Below, piece by piece: positions 1 to 5,031 of a stretch of DNA of 5,031 nucleotides (within the stretch, counting starts at the first letter, position 1; every line of letters starts with the position of its first letter). The notes under the pieces are model-generated. The model worked only from the letters and a program-made list of their open reading frames with translations. It was not told the origin of the DNA and ran no database searches. The DNA comes from CAYGAG01 sp964347765. Its GTDB lineage: Archaea > Thermoproteota > Bathyarchaeia > Bathyarchaeales > Bathycorpusculaceae. Location: contig CAYGAG010000115.1 in assembly GCA_964347765.1 (NCBI GenBank), positions 1 to 5,031 of the forward strand, given 5' to 3'. The translations under genes were made by a program, and so were the position numbers.

Positions 1-207
1 GACAACGTCTATATCATCTATCCAAAATGCTACTGTTCATTCGTGAACAAGATTCCTCATGAGAAGCTTTCAGCAACGTACTGCAATTGTTCTCGGGGAT
101 GGGCCAAAGCTCTCTTTGAAGGAGTCTTGGGAAAATCAGTTGAAGTCATCATGGAAAAGTCTATTGTGAACGGAGATGACGAATGCAAGTTCAGACTAGT
201 CCTGTAG
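1..207 (+). CDS. C-terminal fragment of a cysteine-containing V4R/DUF6144-like protein
   Basis: Frame 1 is open from the first base to a TAG at 205-207 and gives 68 residues; the N-terminus lies left of the window. The fragment has CYC at residues 10-12, CNC at 28-30 followed by SRGW, then a segment LFEGVLGKSVEV and a closing NGDDECKFRL with C62. The pattern CxC, CxC, an amphipathic helix, and a final strand of the form G-D-x-x-C-x-F is what I remember from small archaeal and bacterial proteins of the V4R (4-vinyl reductase-like) and DUF6144 kind, which often act as ligand- or metal-binding sensor domains. Five cysteines in 68 residues would suit a metal or Fe-S site, but that is inference. 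It converges on the XPF-type gene with 29 bp between the stops. The run of six T at 271-276, inside that neighbour, could stop its transcription. Coding status is fairly sure; family assignment is tentative. Confidence 0.72.
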   Translation, partial: DNVYIIYPKCYCSFVNKIPHEKLSATYCNCSRGWAKALFEGVLGKSVEVIMEKSIVNGDDECKFRLVL

Positions 208-236
208 AGCACTTCTAATAGCGTACGAACAGTGTC

Positions 237-929
237 TTAATGGAACATCTTGTAGATTAAGCCTGCCTTCTTTTTTCCGATTTTCGGCACTTTCTGAAGT
301 TCCTTGATAGAGGCGCAGGCCACACCTGAGATCGTGCAGAAGTGTTGCAGAAGATTTTCTGCCAGTCGGTCACCAATGTATGGAAGAGCAGACAGGATAT
401 ACTTTTTGCGGTCCTTCACAGGCAGGTCTGCTTTGACAGGTTTTCTGTACCATCGTGCATCTGGAGACTTGTCATTCTTTCCTGTCGCCTCCCTCTGAAT
501 CAGAATCCTCATAAACGCCTTGAAAGCAGTATCGTCCTCAGCATATATGATTGGCGTGTTATATACATAGACTATCTCCATGAAGGCTCCCATAAGCTGA
601 CACCAACGCGTCGACATGCTCTCTTCACGTCCATAGCCGATCATACGCCAGTAGTCCATGAAGTCTCCATGAATCACCAGTATCCTCCTTCTGATTCGAT
701 GCCCCAGAACTTTCTCAGCCTTCATCATTCTTAGCATCTGATCCCACAATCTGTTAGACCTTGCAGATGAGAAGAAATCCTTGACGGTTTTCCTCTCAAC
801 GAGTGTCGCTCCTGATTCTCCAATCACCAAGTAGTCTCCAATTGGCAGTTGAGCAAGAGCCGTCTCTGCACAAACACCCTGAACCAGTTCTTTCAGATGT
901 CTTTCACGATGATCCACAAGAAGATTCAA
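237..929 (-). CDS. xpf: XPF/ERCC4-family structure-specific endonuclease (short, helicase-free)
   Basis: A 230-residue nuclease of the XPF/Mus81/Hef family, which cuts duplex DNA near branch points such as 3' flaps and forks, in repair and restart of replication. The ERCC4 nuclease domain covers about residues 1-140: DHRER at 6-10, GD at 31-32, ERK at 45-47 and D51 together make the family signature GD...ERKxxxD. R60 and Q64 follow in a NRLWDQ segment that matches the conserved xRLxxQ. A basic linker at about 141-176 leads to a tandem helix-hairpin-helix domain: LPYIGDRLAENLL at 182-194 and VPKIGKKKAGLIY at 214-226. There is no helicase domain, as in crenarchaeal XPF and unlike euryarchaeal Hef. 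The protein stops right after the second HhH and shows no C-terminal PIP box. The start is TTG at 929-927; an in-frame TGA lies only three codons upstream, and GGAGG sits 10 nt before it, so no longer start is possible. Active-site residues look intact. XPF-type enzymes work as dimers through the HhH domain. Confidence 0.93.
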   Translation of the reverse strand: MNLLVDHRERHLKELVQGVCAETALAQLPIGDYLVIGESGATLVERKTVKDFFSSARSNRLWDQMLRMMKAEKVLGHRIRRRILVIHGDFMDYWRMIGYGREESMSTRWCQLMGAFMEIVYVYNTPIIYAEDDTAFKAFMRILIQREATGKNDKSPDARWYRKPVKADLPVKDRKKYILSALPYIGDRLAENLLQHFCTISGVACASIKELQKVPKIGKKKAGLIYKMFH

Positions 930-939
930 TTTGATTCAT

Positions 940-944
940 CCTCC
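940..944 (-). promoter_or_regulatory. Shine-Dalgarno site fixing the TTG start of the XPF-type gene
   Basis: The minus strand reads GGAGGATGA here, with the GGAGG core ending 10 nt before the TTG at 929. An in-frame stop lies between this site and the start, so together they settle the unusual start codon. An ATG right after GGAGG is in another frame and gives only a very short peptide. Confidence 0.7.
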
Positions 945-978
945 ATTCACTTTGACGCATCGCGTGCCGCCTACGCTC

Positions 979-986
979 AGATAAAC
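979..986 (-). promoter_or_regulatory. Candidate TATA box for the XPF-type gene
   Basis: The minus strand reads GTTTATCT, about 53 nt before the TTG start. Transcription starting some 25 nt downstream would leave a leader of roughly 27 nt that includes the Shine-Dalgarno site. The match to the archaeal TATA consensus is only partial, and a second AT-rich element (CTATACAT, near 1004-997) is an alternative. Confidence 0.25.
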
Positions 987-988
987 GA

Positions 989-1008
989 AGATCTACATGT
1001 ATAGGTCT
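989..1008. repeat. Short inverted repeat in the divergent promoter region
   Basis: Arms AGATCTA (989-995) and TAGGTCT (1002-1008) are complementary in six of seven positions, the exception being a T/G pair, around a 6-nt centre CATGTA. It could be an operator for a dimeric regulator acting on either divergent gene. Short dyads also arise by chance in AT-rich spacers, so this is only suggestive. Confidence 0.3.
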
Positions 1009-1009
1009 G

Positions 1010-1031
1010 TCGAGATAGAAAAGTGTCTCGA
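1010..1031. repeat. Second inverted repeat, upstream of the HIT-like gene's TATA box
   Basis: Arms TCGAGA (1010-1015) and TCTCGA (1026-1031) are perfectly complementary; one T/G and one A/T pair extend each arm to 8 bp around GAAAAG. The right arm overlaps another small dyad, CGATT-G-AATCG at 1029-1039. The site ends about 13 nt before the TATA box at 1045, a position where an archaeal activator or repressor could bind. No known regulator motif is recognised. Confidence 0.32.
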
Positions 1032-1044
1032 TTGAATCGGTTTC

Positions 1045-1051
1045 TTTATAT
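1045..1051 (+). promoter_or_regulatory. Probable TATA box of the HIT-like gene
   Basis: TTTATAT lies 48 nt before the TTG start codon at 1100. Initiation about 25 nt downstream, near 1074, would give a leader of about 25 nt carrying the Shine-Dalgarno site. This is the best TATA match in the divergent spacer. No clear BRE is visible upstream. Confidence 0.5.
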
Positions 1052-1086
1052 CAGGAAAATTGTACTTAACACACGGAAAGCCTGCT

Positions 1087-1091
1087 GAGGT
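1087..1091 (+). promoter_or_regulatory. Shine-Dalgarno site supporting the TTG start of the HIT-like gene
   Basis: GAGGT ends 8 nt before the TTG at 1100-1102. The resulting N-terminus places the CPLC motif at residues 6-9, as usual for HIT proteins with an N-terminal zinc knuckle. Confidence 0.6.
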
Positions 1092-1099
1092 AAATTAAG

Positions 1100-1501
1100 T
1101 TGAAAGCTTTGAACTGTCCCTTGTGCGAACTGGATTTGGCAGAGGAGAAAATCTATTTTGAAGATAATTCCTTCATTGTGTTGAGAACGAGGAGTCTCAA
1201 AGGACATAAAGAGCGAATTATGATCGTGTGGAAACAGCATGACCATACTATATCGTACAAGGCGCAGGAACGTGCTTTGGACATACTTTCAAGGATCGGT
1301 AGAAAGGTTTTCGGCTATACGCCTAAGTTTGTGATCATGGACTCAACGTTTGCAACGATAAATGATCATTGGCACTTGGTTGTCTCGGACCTTGACCCTA
1401 AGAGTGAAGACTTCGACCAGATTCTGGCTACTCGGTGGATCAGGGTTGTCGACAATACGCTGGCTGTTGAAAGTGAAGCCAGAAATGTCCAAGTAGGATG
1501 A
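1100..1501 (+). CDS. HIT-superfamily protein with CxxC and altered histidine triad
   Basis: A 133-residue protein with the plan of a small HIT-fold nucleotide hydrolase/transferase. CPLC at 6-9 begins the chain, followed by IYFEDNSFIVL (18-28), which matches the first HIT strands. KGHKERIMIVWKQH (34-47) corresponds to the family's GHxLVxPxxH segment. C6, C9 and H47 lie where zinc ligands sit in HIT proteins of the CxxC type. The active-site strand is NDHWHLVVSDL (88-98): the second and third histidines of the HxHxH triad are present (H90 and H92), but the first is Asn88. The middle histidine is the nucleophile in HIT enzymes, so nucleotidyl transfer remains possible. Family members act on nucleoside phosphoramidates, dinucleoside polyphosphates or adenylated ends; the substrate cannot be read from the sequence. 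The start is TTG with a Shine-Dalgarno site 8 nt upstream. It is transcribed divergently from the XPF-type gene and converges on FEN1 with 25 bp between the stops. Confidence 0.82.
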   Translation: MKALNCPLCELDLAEEKIYFEDNSFIVLRTRSLKGHKERIMIVWKQHDHTISYKAQERALDILSRIGRKVFGYTPKFVIMDSTFATINDHWHLVVSDLDPKSEDFDQILATRWIRVVDNTLAVESEARNVQVG

Positions 1502-1526
1502 TTAGCAGGAACACGGTTTTCATGAT

Positions 1527-2555
1527 TCAGTTTAGCCATTTTCCTAGGTCATTTTGTTTCGTCCATGAATAGTATTGTTTCATCCTCTTCACTGCTGTTT
1601 GGACGCGTGTGGGAGAGAAGTTCCGCTCTTCGCATAGGAAGCTGTATATCTCCTCTTCTTGCAATTCTCCGTAGCCGATTTCATAGTTTTCAACTATATT
1701 CGGCGCAAGGTAGAGCTGCCTTATTGTCTGATAATTTGCTGACAGTTTGGCTTTGATGTCGGACGGCATATCCTCTAGTTTCCCATGGGTTTTGACGAGT
1801 TTTAAGGCTGTTTTCGGACCTATCCCTTTGATCCCAAGGTTGAAATCTGTCCCCACTAAGATCGCCAGATCTATGAGTTGTTCACGGGTGATTCCGTGTT
1901 TCCCCAGGAACCTCTGTAATATGATAAGTTCAGGTTCTAGAGGGCGAGAAACTCGTTTGCTAGGCAGGTACTCTTTCCCCGTGAGGGTTAGGAAACGCAC
2001 TAGTCTGGGCGTTCCGAACAAGAGGGAATCGTAGTCTTTGCTGGTTGTAGCCCACACGTCTCCACTGGCGGCCATGAATGCAGCTTGGGCTTCGGCTTCG
2101 CTGGGAGCCTGCACATATGGTATCCCTAGCAGCTGGAGGAGGCGCTTCGCGTCATCCACCATGGATTTGGTCATTCTGCTGGTCATCACAGCCTTCGAAA
2201 AGGCGGTAGCATAATCGCCTTCCGTCAAGGCTTTTTTCCATTCTTCAGAGGCCTTCTTCTTGGTTTTCCGTCGCCGCTCAATCTCCACCATTTTGAGTTC
2301 AGGAGGTCTGCCGTCGAAGACAAATGCTAGTCGCATTTTGTAGTCAAGCATAAGACGGGTGGTTCGAAAGATTAATCCGACCAGATGCGACGTCACGTTG
2401 CCCTCTGAATCCGTTAAAGGTTTGCCGTCAGGCATTCTGATCAAGGCTAGAAACTGGTACAGATACGTGCTGGCATCCACGGCGAAGCTTCTACCAGTAA
2501 AGTCTTCCAAACCTGAAATCCGCTTCACAACAATAGGCGTTAGGTTTATTCCCAT
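1527..2555 (-). CDS. fen: Flap endonuclease 1 (FEN1/XPG family)
   Basis: A complete FEN1 of 342 residues, counting from the ATG at 2555-2553. FEN1 removes 5' flaps during Okazaki-fragment maturation and long-patch repair, guided by PCNA. The N-terminal XPG domain starts MGINLTP; an N-terminal Met-Gly start is typical of the family. All seven metal-binding acidic residues can be placed: D27 (AVDAS), D81 (VFDGRPP), E153 and E155 (SEAEAQ), D174 and D176 (KDYDSLLFG) and D237 (GTDFN). The basic arch region follows at about 88-130. The helix-two-turn-helix is GIKGIGPKTAL (241-251). The C-terminus carries QNDLGKWL (334-341), a PIP-box pattern Q-x-x-L-x-x-W-L that ends in Leu where Phe/Trp is usual, so PCNA binding is likely but perhaps weaker. 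A GTG at 2564 would add three residues (MDI) before the conserved Met-Gly and is unlikely; the sequence before the ATG has only a weak GTGGA Shine-Dalgarno. Length and motifs indicate an intact, active enzyme. Confidence 0.96.
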   Translation of the reverse strand: MGINLTPIVVKRISGLEDFTGRSFAVDASTYLYQFLALIRMPDGKPLTDSEGNVTSHLVGLIFRTTRLMLDYKMRLAFVFDGRPPELKMVEIERRRKTKKKASEEWKKALTEGDYATAFSKAVMTSRMTKSMVDDAKRLLQLLGIPYVQAPSEAEAQAAFMAASGDVWATTSKDYDSLLFGTPRLVRFLTLTGKEYLPSKRVSRPLEPELIILQRFLGKHGITREQLIDLAILVGTDFNLGIKGIGPKTALKLVKTHGKLEDMPSDIKAKLSANYQTIRQLYLAPNIVENYEIGYGELQEEEIYSFLCEERNFSPTRVQTAVKRMKQYYSWTKQNDLGKWLN

Positions 2556-2601
2556 AATATCCACGAAGAAGTAAGCTCAGCGAGAATTTCAGTTTTTCGC
2601 G

Positions 2602-2609
2602 CGATAAGC
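2602..2609 (-). promoter_or_regulatory. Weak candidate TATA box for FEN1
   Basis: The minus strand reads GCTTATCG about 50 nt before the ATG at 2555, which would place the transcript start near 2580. The match is poor. The 146-bp spacer to the upstream TPR gene argues for a separate promoter, but read-through from that gene cannot be excluded. Confidence 0.22.
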
Positions 2610-2635
2610 AATCTATCCGGACAACTACCGAGAAC

Positions 2636-2650
2636 CGGGGATATCTCCCG
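2636..2650. repeat. Small GC-rich dyad between the TPR gene and FEN1
   Basis: CGGG (2636-2639) pairs with CCCG (2647-2650), plus one G/T pair, around a 5-nt loop. It lies between the TPR gene stop and FEN1. It is not followed by a T-run on the minus strand, so it is not a convincing terminator; the T-run at 2659-2664 is on the plus strand, where no gene precedes it. Confidence 0.2.
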
Positions 2651-2701
2651 TACAGCCCTTTTTTCCTGAGATCCAGAAAACGTGTATGTAATGCCTACAA
2701 C

Positions 2702-5031
2702 TCATTCTTCCTGCAAGGCCAGTTCACTTTTCGAGTATTTCTGATTGGTCATCTTCTTGATTTTCAGGAATTTTTCTATACCTTTCTCAGTTTCTTTCTC
2801 GTAGATGTCGATTTCTCCTTCGAAAAGATCCAGAATTGCGCGGACCTCTTGTGGAGAGTGCATTCCGGGATCCATTACCGCGAGGGTAGTGAACTCTCTG
2901 GATTTCAGCTCAGGAATGAGTGCATTTAGCCATCTTCTGGTTTGAACAGCATGATGCTGGAGTAAGATATCTGAAACGATTTCGATGCAAATCCTTCTTG
3001 TCCTCTTAGGTATCCTGTCTAATTTACGAAAGGCTGAGGTTAAGGCGATGTTAATGTTGTTTAGGTTTTCCACACCTTTCAGCTTAGACACATTGGGCAA
3101 GCTTTTGATGATTGCGTCTGCTTCAGGGTTACATACGAAAAGATAGAAGTTGGACTGAAAATCCTCCGCAAGACTCTCTATTCCACTCGCCTTTGTGATA
3201 ATGTGAAATGTGATTTCCCCCTCTTTCGCTCCTGCTTCAAGGAACCTCCTGATCAGCAGGTCTCTTTCGTCACATGAAGGCGAAGCTAAAGTGGCCGCAT
3301 AGTTTCTTGGTATTCCACCGAACAACAGATCATCAAGATCTGCATATCCAGTAGTAACGTGAGTTGGAAGAACCTCCGAAGCCTCTGCTACAGGTTTAGG
3401 CTCAACCATTTGACGCCCAGTTTCTGGGTGAATTATTGACTTAGTTTTTCGGATTTTCTTTTTAGCACCCATTTTTTCGTATATTTCTAGTGCTTGGTTT
3501 AGAAGAGAGTAAGCTCTTTCTTTATCACCTTCTGCAATTCTGTCCAGGTGCATTAAGCCGTATTCGTACAGGAGCTCAGCGAACTGGCCTACACACCATT
3601 TTTGTGCGTTTAGGGATTTGTATCCTTGAAGACTTTTTTCGAAGTGCTGTATGGACTGTTCCCATTTTTTCTCACTTCTGAAAAACATTGCTTTCAACGC
3701 GTCAGTGTTAGCGATAGCCAGTCTGTTTCTTGTTCTTGCTGCATATTCGTAGATTTTCTCAATCAGCTCTTTAGCTTTTCTGATTTCGCCCTTTTTAAGA
3801 TACAGTCTTGAAAGGGCTGGAAATGCCTCGGTAAGCTGTCTGAGTGTGTCTCCTGTTTTTTCACTGACGCTGTTGCTTTCGTTTAAGTATTTCTCAGCTT
3901 CCACATAATCTCCCATTTCCATAAATAGTTCTCCAAGCCATAGAGCAACATGGGAGGATTCCTGCCATTCTCCAGTCTCCTTTGCGATGTCACGGGCTTC
4001 CATCAGATACTGAAGACTCTTGTCCCATTCTCCCAACCAATAATAACATACTCCAATACCTCCCATTGTGTAGGAGATGTGAGCGGTGTTCTTCGTTCTC
4101 TTATCCAATGCTAGAGTGTCTTCAAGCACAGAAACGGCTTTCTCAATCTCTCCCATGAGCACATTGCACCAGGCCTGCCACATTTCCATCCACGGTATCA
4201 TGGATACGTGACCGACTTTCTTCGCTAGTTCTGATCCTTTCTGAGCGGTTTCGAACGCTTTTTGGAATTCTCCTTCTTGCCAGTAGACATAGACAATGCT
4301 GTTGTACAGAAGGATAGCCGGTTCTGTATAGTTGTTTTCGAGAGCTATCCTCATTCCTTGTTCAAAGTATTTTATTGCTTTTTCGAGTTCTCCGGAAAAC
4401 ATACTCAAAATTACCAGATTGGCACAACATCTTGCAAGAACTTCGGGGGCATTTAATTTCTCTGCCAGTTCAAACGTCTTCTGTGCCCAAGTTGAAGCTT
4501 CAGCAAGTTCGCCACTTCTCCTAAGCATGTGAGAAATATCTTGATATGAACTGGCTAGTTCTACGCTTTCAGGCTCCTTTTCAAGCATTTCCAAAGCCAT
4601 GCGATGATGTTCAGAAGCCCTGCCCGTGTCACTAAAAGCATTCCAGAATACGGATGCCATCTTTACATGAAGACCTGCAATGTTTTTCTTATCTTCCAAC
4701 TGATTCCACAATGTTAACGATTCATTCCAGTACTCTATGCAGGCATCAAATTGTCCAATCCACGCTTTAATGTCGCCGAGCCTCTCCGTTATACGAGCTT
4801 TTTCCTCAACCTTGCCTTTCTTTGTCTCAAGAAGTCTAAGTGCATGCTGAAGATAAGAGAAGGCTTCATCGTGAGCGTATATCTTTTGGGCTTTTTCCCC
4901 TGCCTTCAAAAAGTAGCCAAGTGCTTTATCTTTGTCTCCACTTTCCAGAAAATGATAGGCAAGCTCCCCCAGATGTTCATCAGTCTTTTCAGCGTACACC
5001 TTCTCTAAGGCAGACCCTACAACACCGTGAA
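2702..5031 (-). CDS. Large TPR-repeat protein with C-terminal degenerate KaiC-like domain (5' end outside window)
   Basis: The frame is open to the right edge: 10 full codons precede the GTG at 4999 and continue the first TPR helix, so that GTG is an internal valine and the gene is partial. Visible length is 775 residues. About residues 12-535 are tetratricopeptide repeats, roughly a dozen units with the typical pattern of G/A at helix turns, Y/F, and A-x-x-x-x-x-x-A-L (for example GDKDKALGYFLKAGEKA, GELEKAIKYFEQGM). A linker with Pro and Glu follows (about 535-558). Residues 560-775 resemble a KaiC/RecA-type domain: TGYADLDDLLFGGIPRN (560-576) matches the conserved entry TGxxxLDxLLxGGIPxG. 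Where the P-loop GxxGxGKT should stand there is SPSCDERDLL (583-592), so Walker A is lost. The Walker B strand reads ICIEIVSD (680-687), with Glu at the usual Asp. The end, KFLKIKKM, matches the last KaiC strand. The start HGVVGSALEKVYAEKTDEHLG resembles the junction after an AAA/STAND ATPase in archaeal and bacterial cyclase-ATPase-TPR regulators, so an ATPase domain probably lies upstream. Likely role: signalling or scaffold protein; substrate unknown. Confidence 0.88.
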   Translation of the reverse strand, partial: HGVVGSALEKVYAEKTDEHLGELAYHFLESGDKDKALGYFLKAGEKAQKIYAHDEAFSYLQHALRLLETKKGKVEEKARITERLGDIKAWIGQFDACIEYWNESLTLWNQLEDKKNIAGLHVKMASVFWNAFSDTGRASEHHRMALEMLEKEPESVELASSYQDISHMLRRSGELAEASTWAQKTFELAEKLNAPEVLARCCANLVILSMFSGELEKAIKYFEQGMRIALENNYTEPAILLYNSIVYVYWQEGEFQKAFETAQKGSELAKKVGHVSMIPWMEMWQAWCNVLMGEIEKAVSVLEDTLALDKRTKNTAHISYTMGGIGVCYYWLGEWDKSLQYLMEARDIAKETGEWQESSHVALWLGELFMEMGDYVEAEKYLNESNSVSEKTGDTLRQLTEAFPALSRLYLKKGEIRKAKELIEKIYEYAARTRNRLAIANTDALKAMFFRSEKKWEQSIQHFEKSLQGYKSLNAQKWCVGQFAELLYEYGLMHLDRIAEGDKERAYSLLNQALEIYEKMGAKKKIRKTKSIIHPETGRQMVEPKPVAEASEVLPTHVTTGYADLDDLLFGGIPRNYAATLASPSCDERDLLIRRFLEAGAKEGEITFHIITKASGIESLAEDFQSNFYLFVCNPEADAIIKSLPNVSKLKGVENLNNINIALTSAFRKLDRIPKRTRRICIEIVSDILLQHHAVQTRRWLNALIPELKSREFTTLAVMDPGMHSPQEVRAILDLFEGEIDIYEKETEKGIEKFLKIKKMTNQKYSKSELALQEE

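Noticed and set aside
265..285. T-run on the plus strand as terminator of the left-edge gene
   Set aside because: The T6 at 271-276 encodes the KKK of the XPF HhH motif and lies 64 bp past the stop. It may work as an archaeal oligo-T terminator, but coding constraint explains it fully, so it is not listed as a feature.
930..1099. Hidden tRNA or small structured RNA in the divergent spacer
   Set aside because: The TCTCGATTGAATCGG segment recalls a T-arm, but there is no acceptor stem, D-arm or anticodon stem in register. The short dyads are better read as regulatory DNA.
1046..1246. 66-codon minus-strand frame over the HIT-like gene start
   Set aside because: It overlaps the well-supported HIT-like coding region antisense, shows no domain pattern and has no ribosome binding site I could find.
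1499..1535. Possible C/D box small RNA between the HIT-like gene and FEN1
   Set aside because: GATGATT resembles part of a C box, but no D box CTGA lies at the right distance and no terminal stem is present on either strand.
2565..2701. Terminator after the TPR gene
   Set aside because: On the minus strand only a TTTT at about 2680 follows the stop, without a stable hairpin; the T6 at 2659-2664 is on the opposite strand.
1..5031. CRISPR array, insertion sequence or long direct repeats
   Set aside because: No regularly spaced repeats, transposase or terminal inverted repeats were seen. The repeated patterns in the TPR gene are at the protein level and diverged in DNA.

Overview
The window looks archaeal. 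It holds an archaeal-type flap endonuclease (FEN1/XPG family) and a short XPF-type ERCC4 nuclease without the N-terminal helicase found in euryarchaeal Hef. Two genes start with TTG behind strong Shine-Dalgarno sequences, and there are TATA-like boxes at sensible distances. A helicase-free XPF of about 230 residues is best known from TACK lineages (Crenarchaeota, Thaumarchaeota, Bathyarchaeia and relatives). A mesophilic or moderately thermophilic TACK archaeon such as a Bathyarchaeia member is a reasonable guess, but this is inference.

Layout from left to right. (1) Positions 1-207, plus strand: the C-terminal end of a cysteine-containing small-domain protein that resembles V4R/DUF6144-type proteins. 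(2) 237-929, minus: XPF-family structure-specific endonuclease, converging on gene 1. (3) 930-1099: a divergent promoter region with clustered short inverted repeats, a good TATA box and the two Shine-Dalgarno sites. (4) 1100-1501, plus: a small HIT-fold protein with an N-terminal CxxC and an altered histidine triad (NxHxH). (5) 1527-2555, minus: FEN1, complete, with all seven acidic metal ligands and a PIP-like C-terminus; its family-consistent start is the ATG at 2555, not the GTG at 2564. (6) 2556-2701: spacer with a weak promoter candidate and a small dyad. (7) 2702-5031, minus: a large TPR-repeat protein ending in a KaiC/RecA-like domain whose P-loop has decayed. The gene is open at the right edge, so its N-terminus lies outside the window.

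Genes 2 and 5 are two nucleases that cut branched DNA (3' flaps/forks and 5' flaps), placed within 600 bp of each other on the same strand with a HIT-like gene inserted on the other strand. This suggests a replication/repair neighbourhood. The TPR-pseudoKaiC protein looks like a signalling or scaffold protein, and its link to the nucleases is only positional. I see no mobile elements, CRISPR arrays, tRNA or rRNA genes. The most unusual item is the TPR protein fused to a KaiC-like domain without a Walker A motif.
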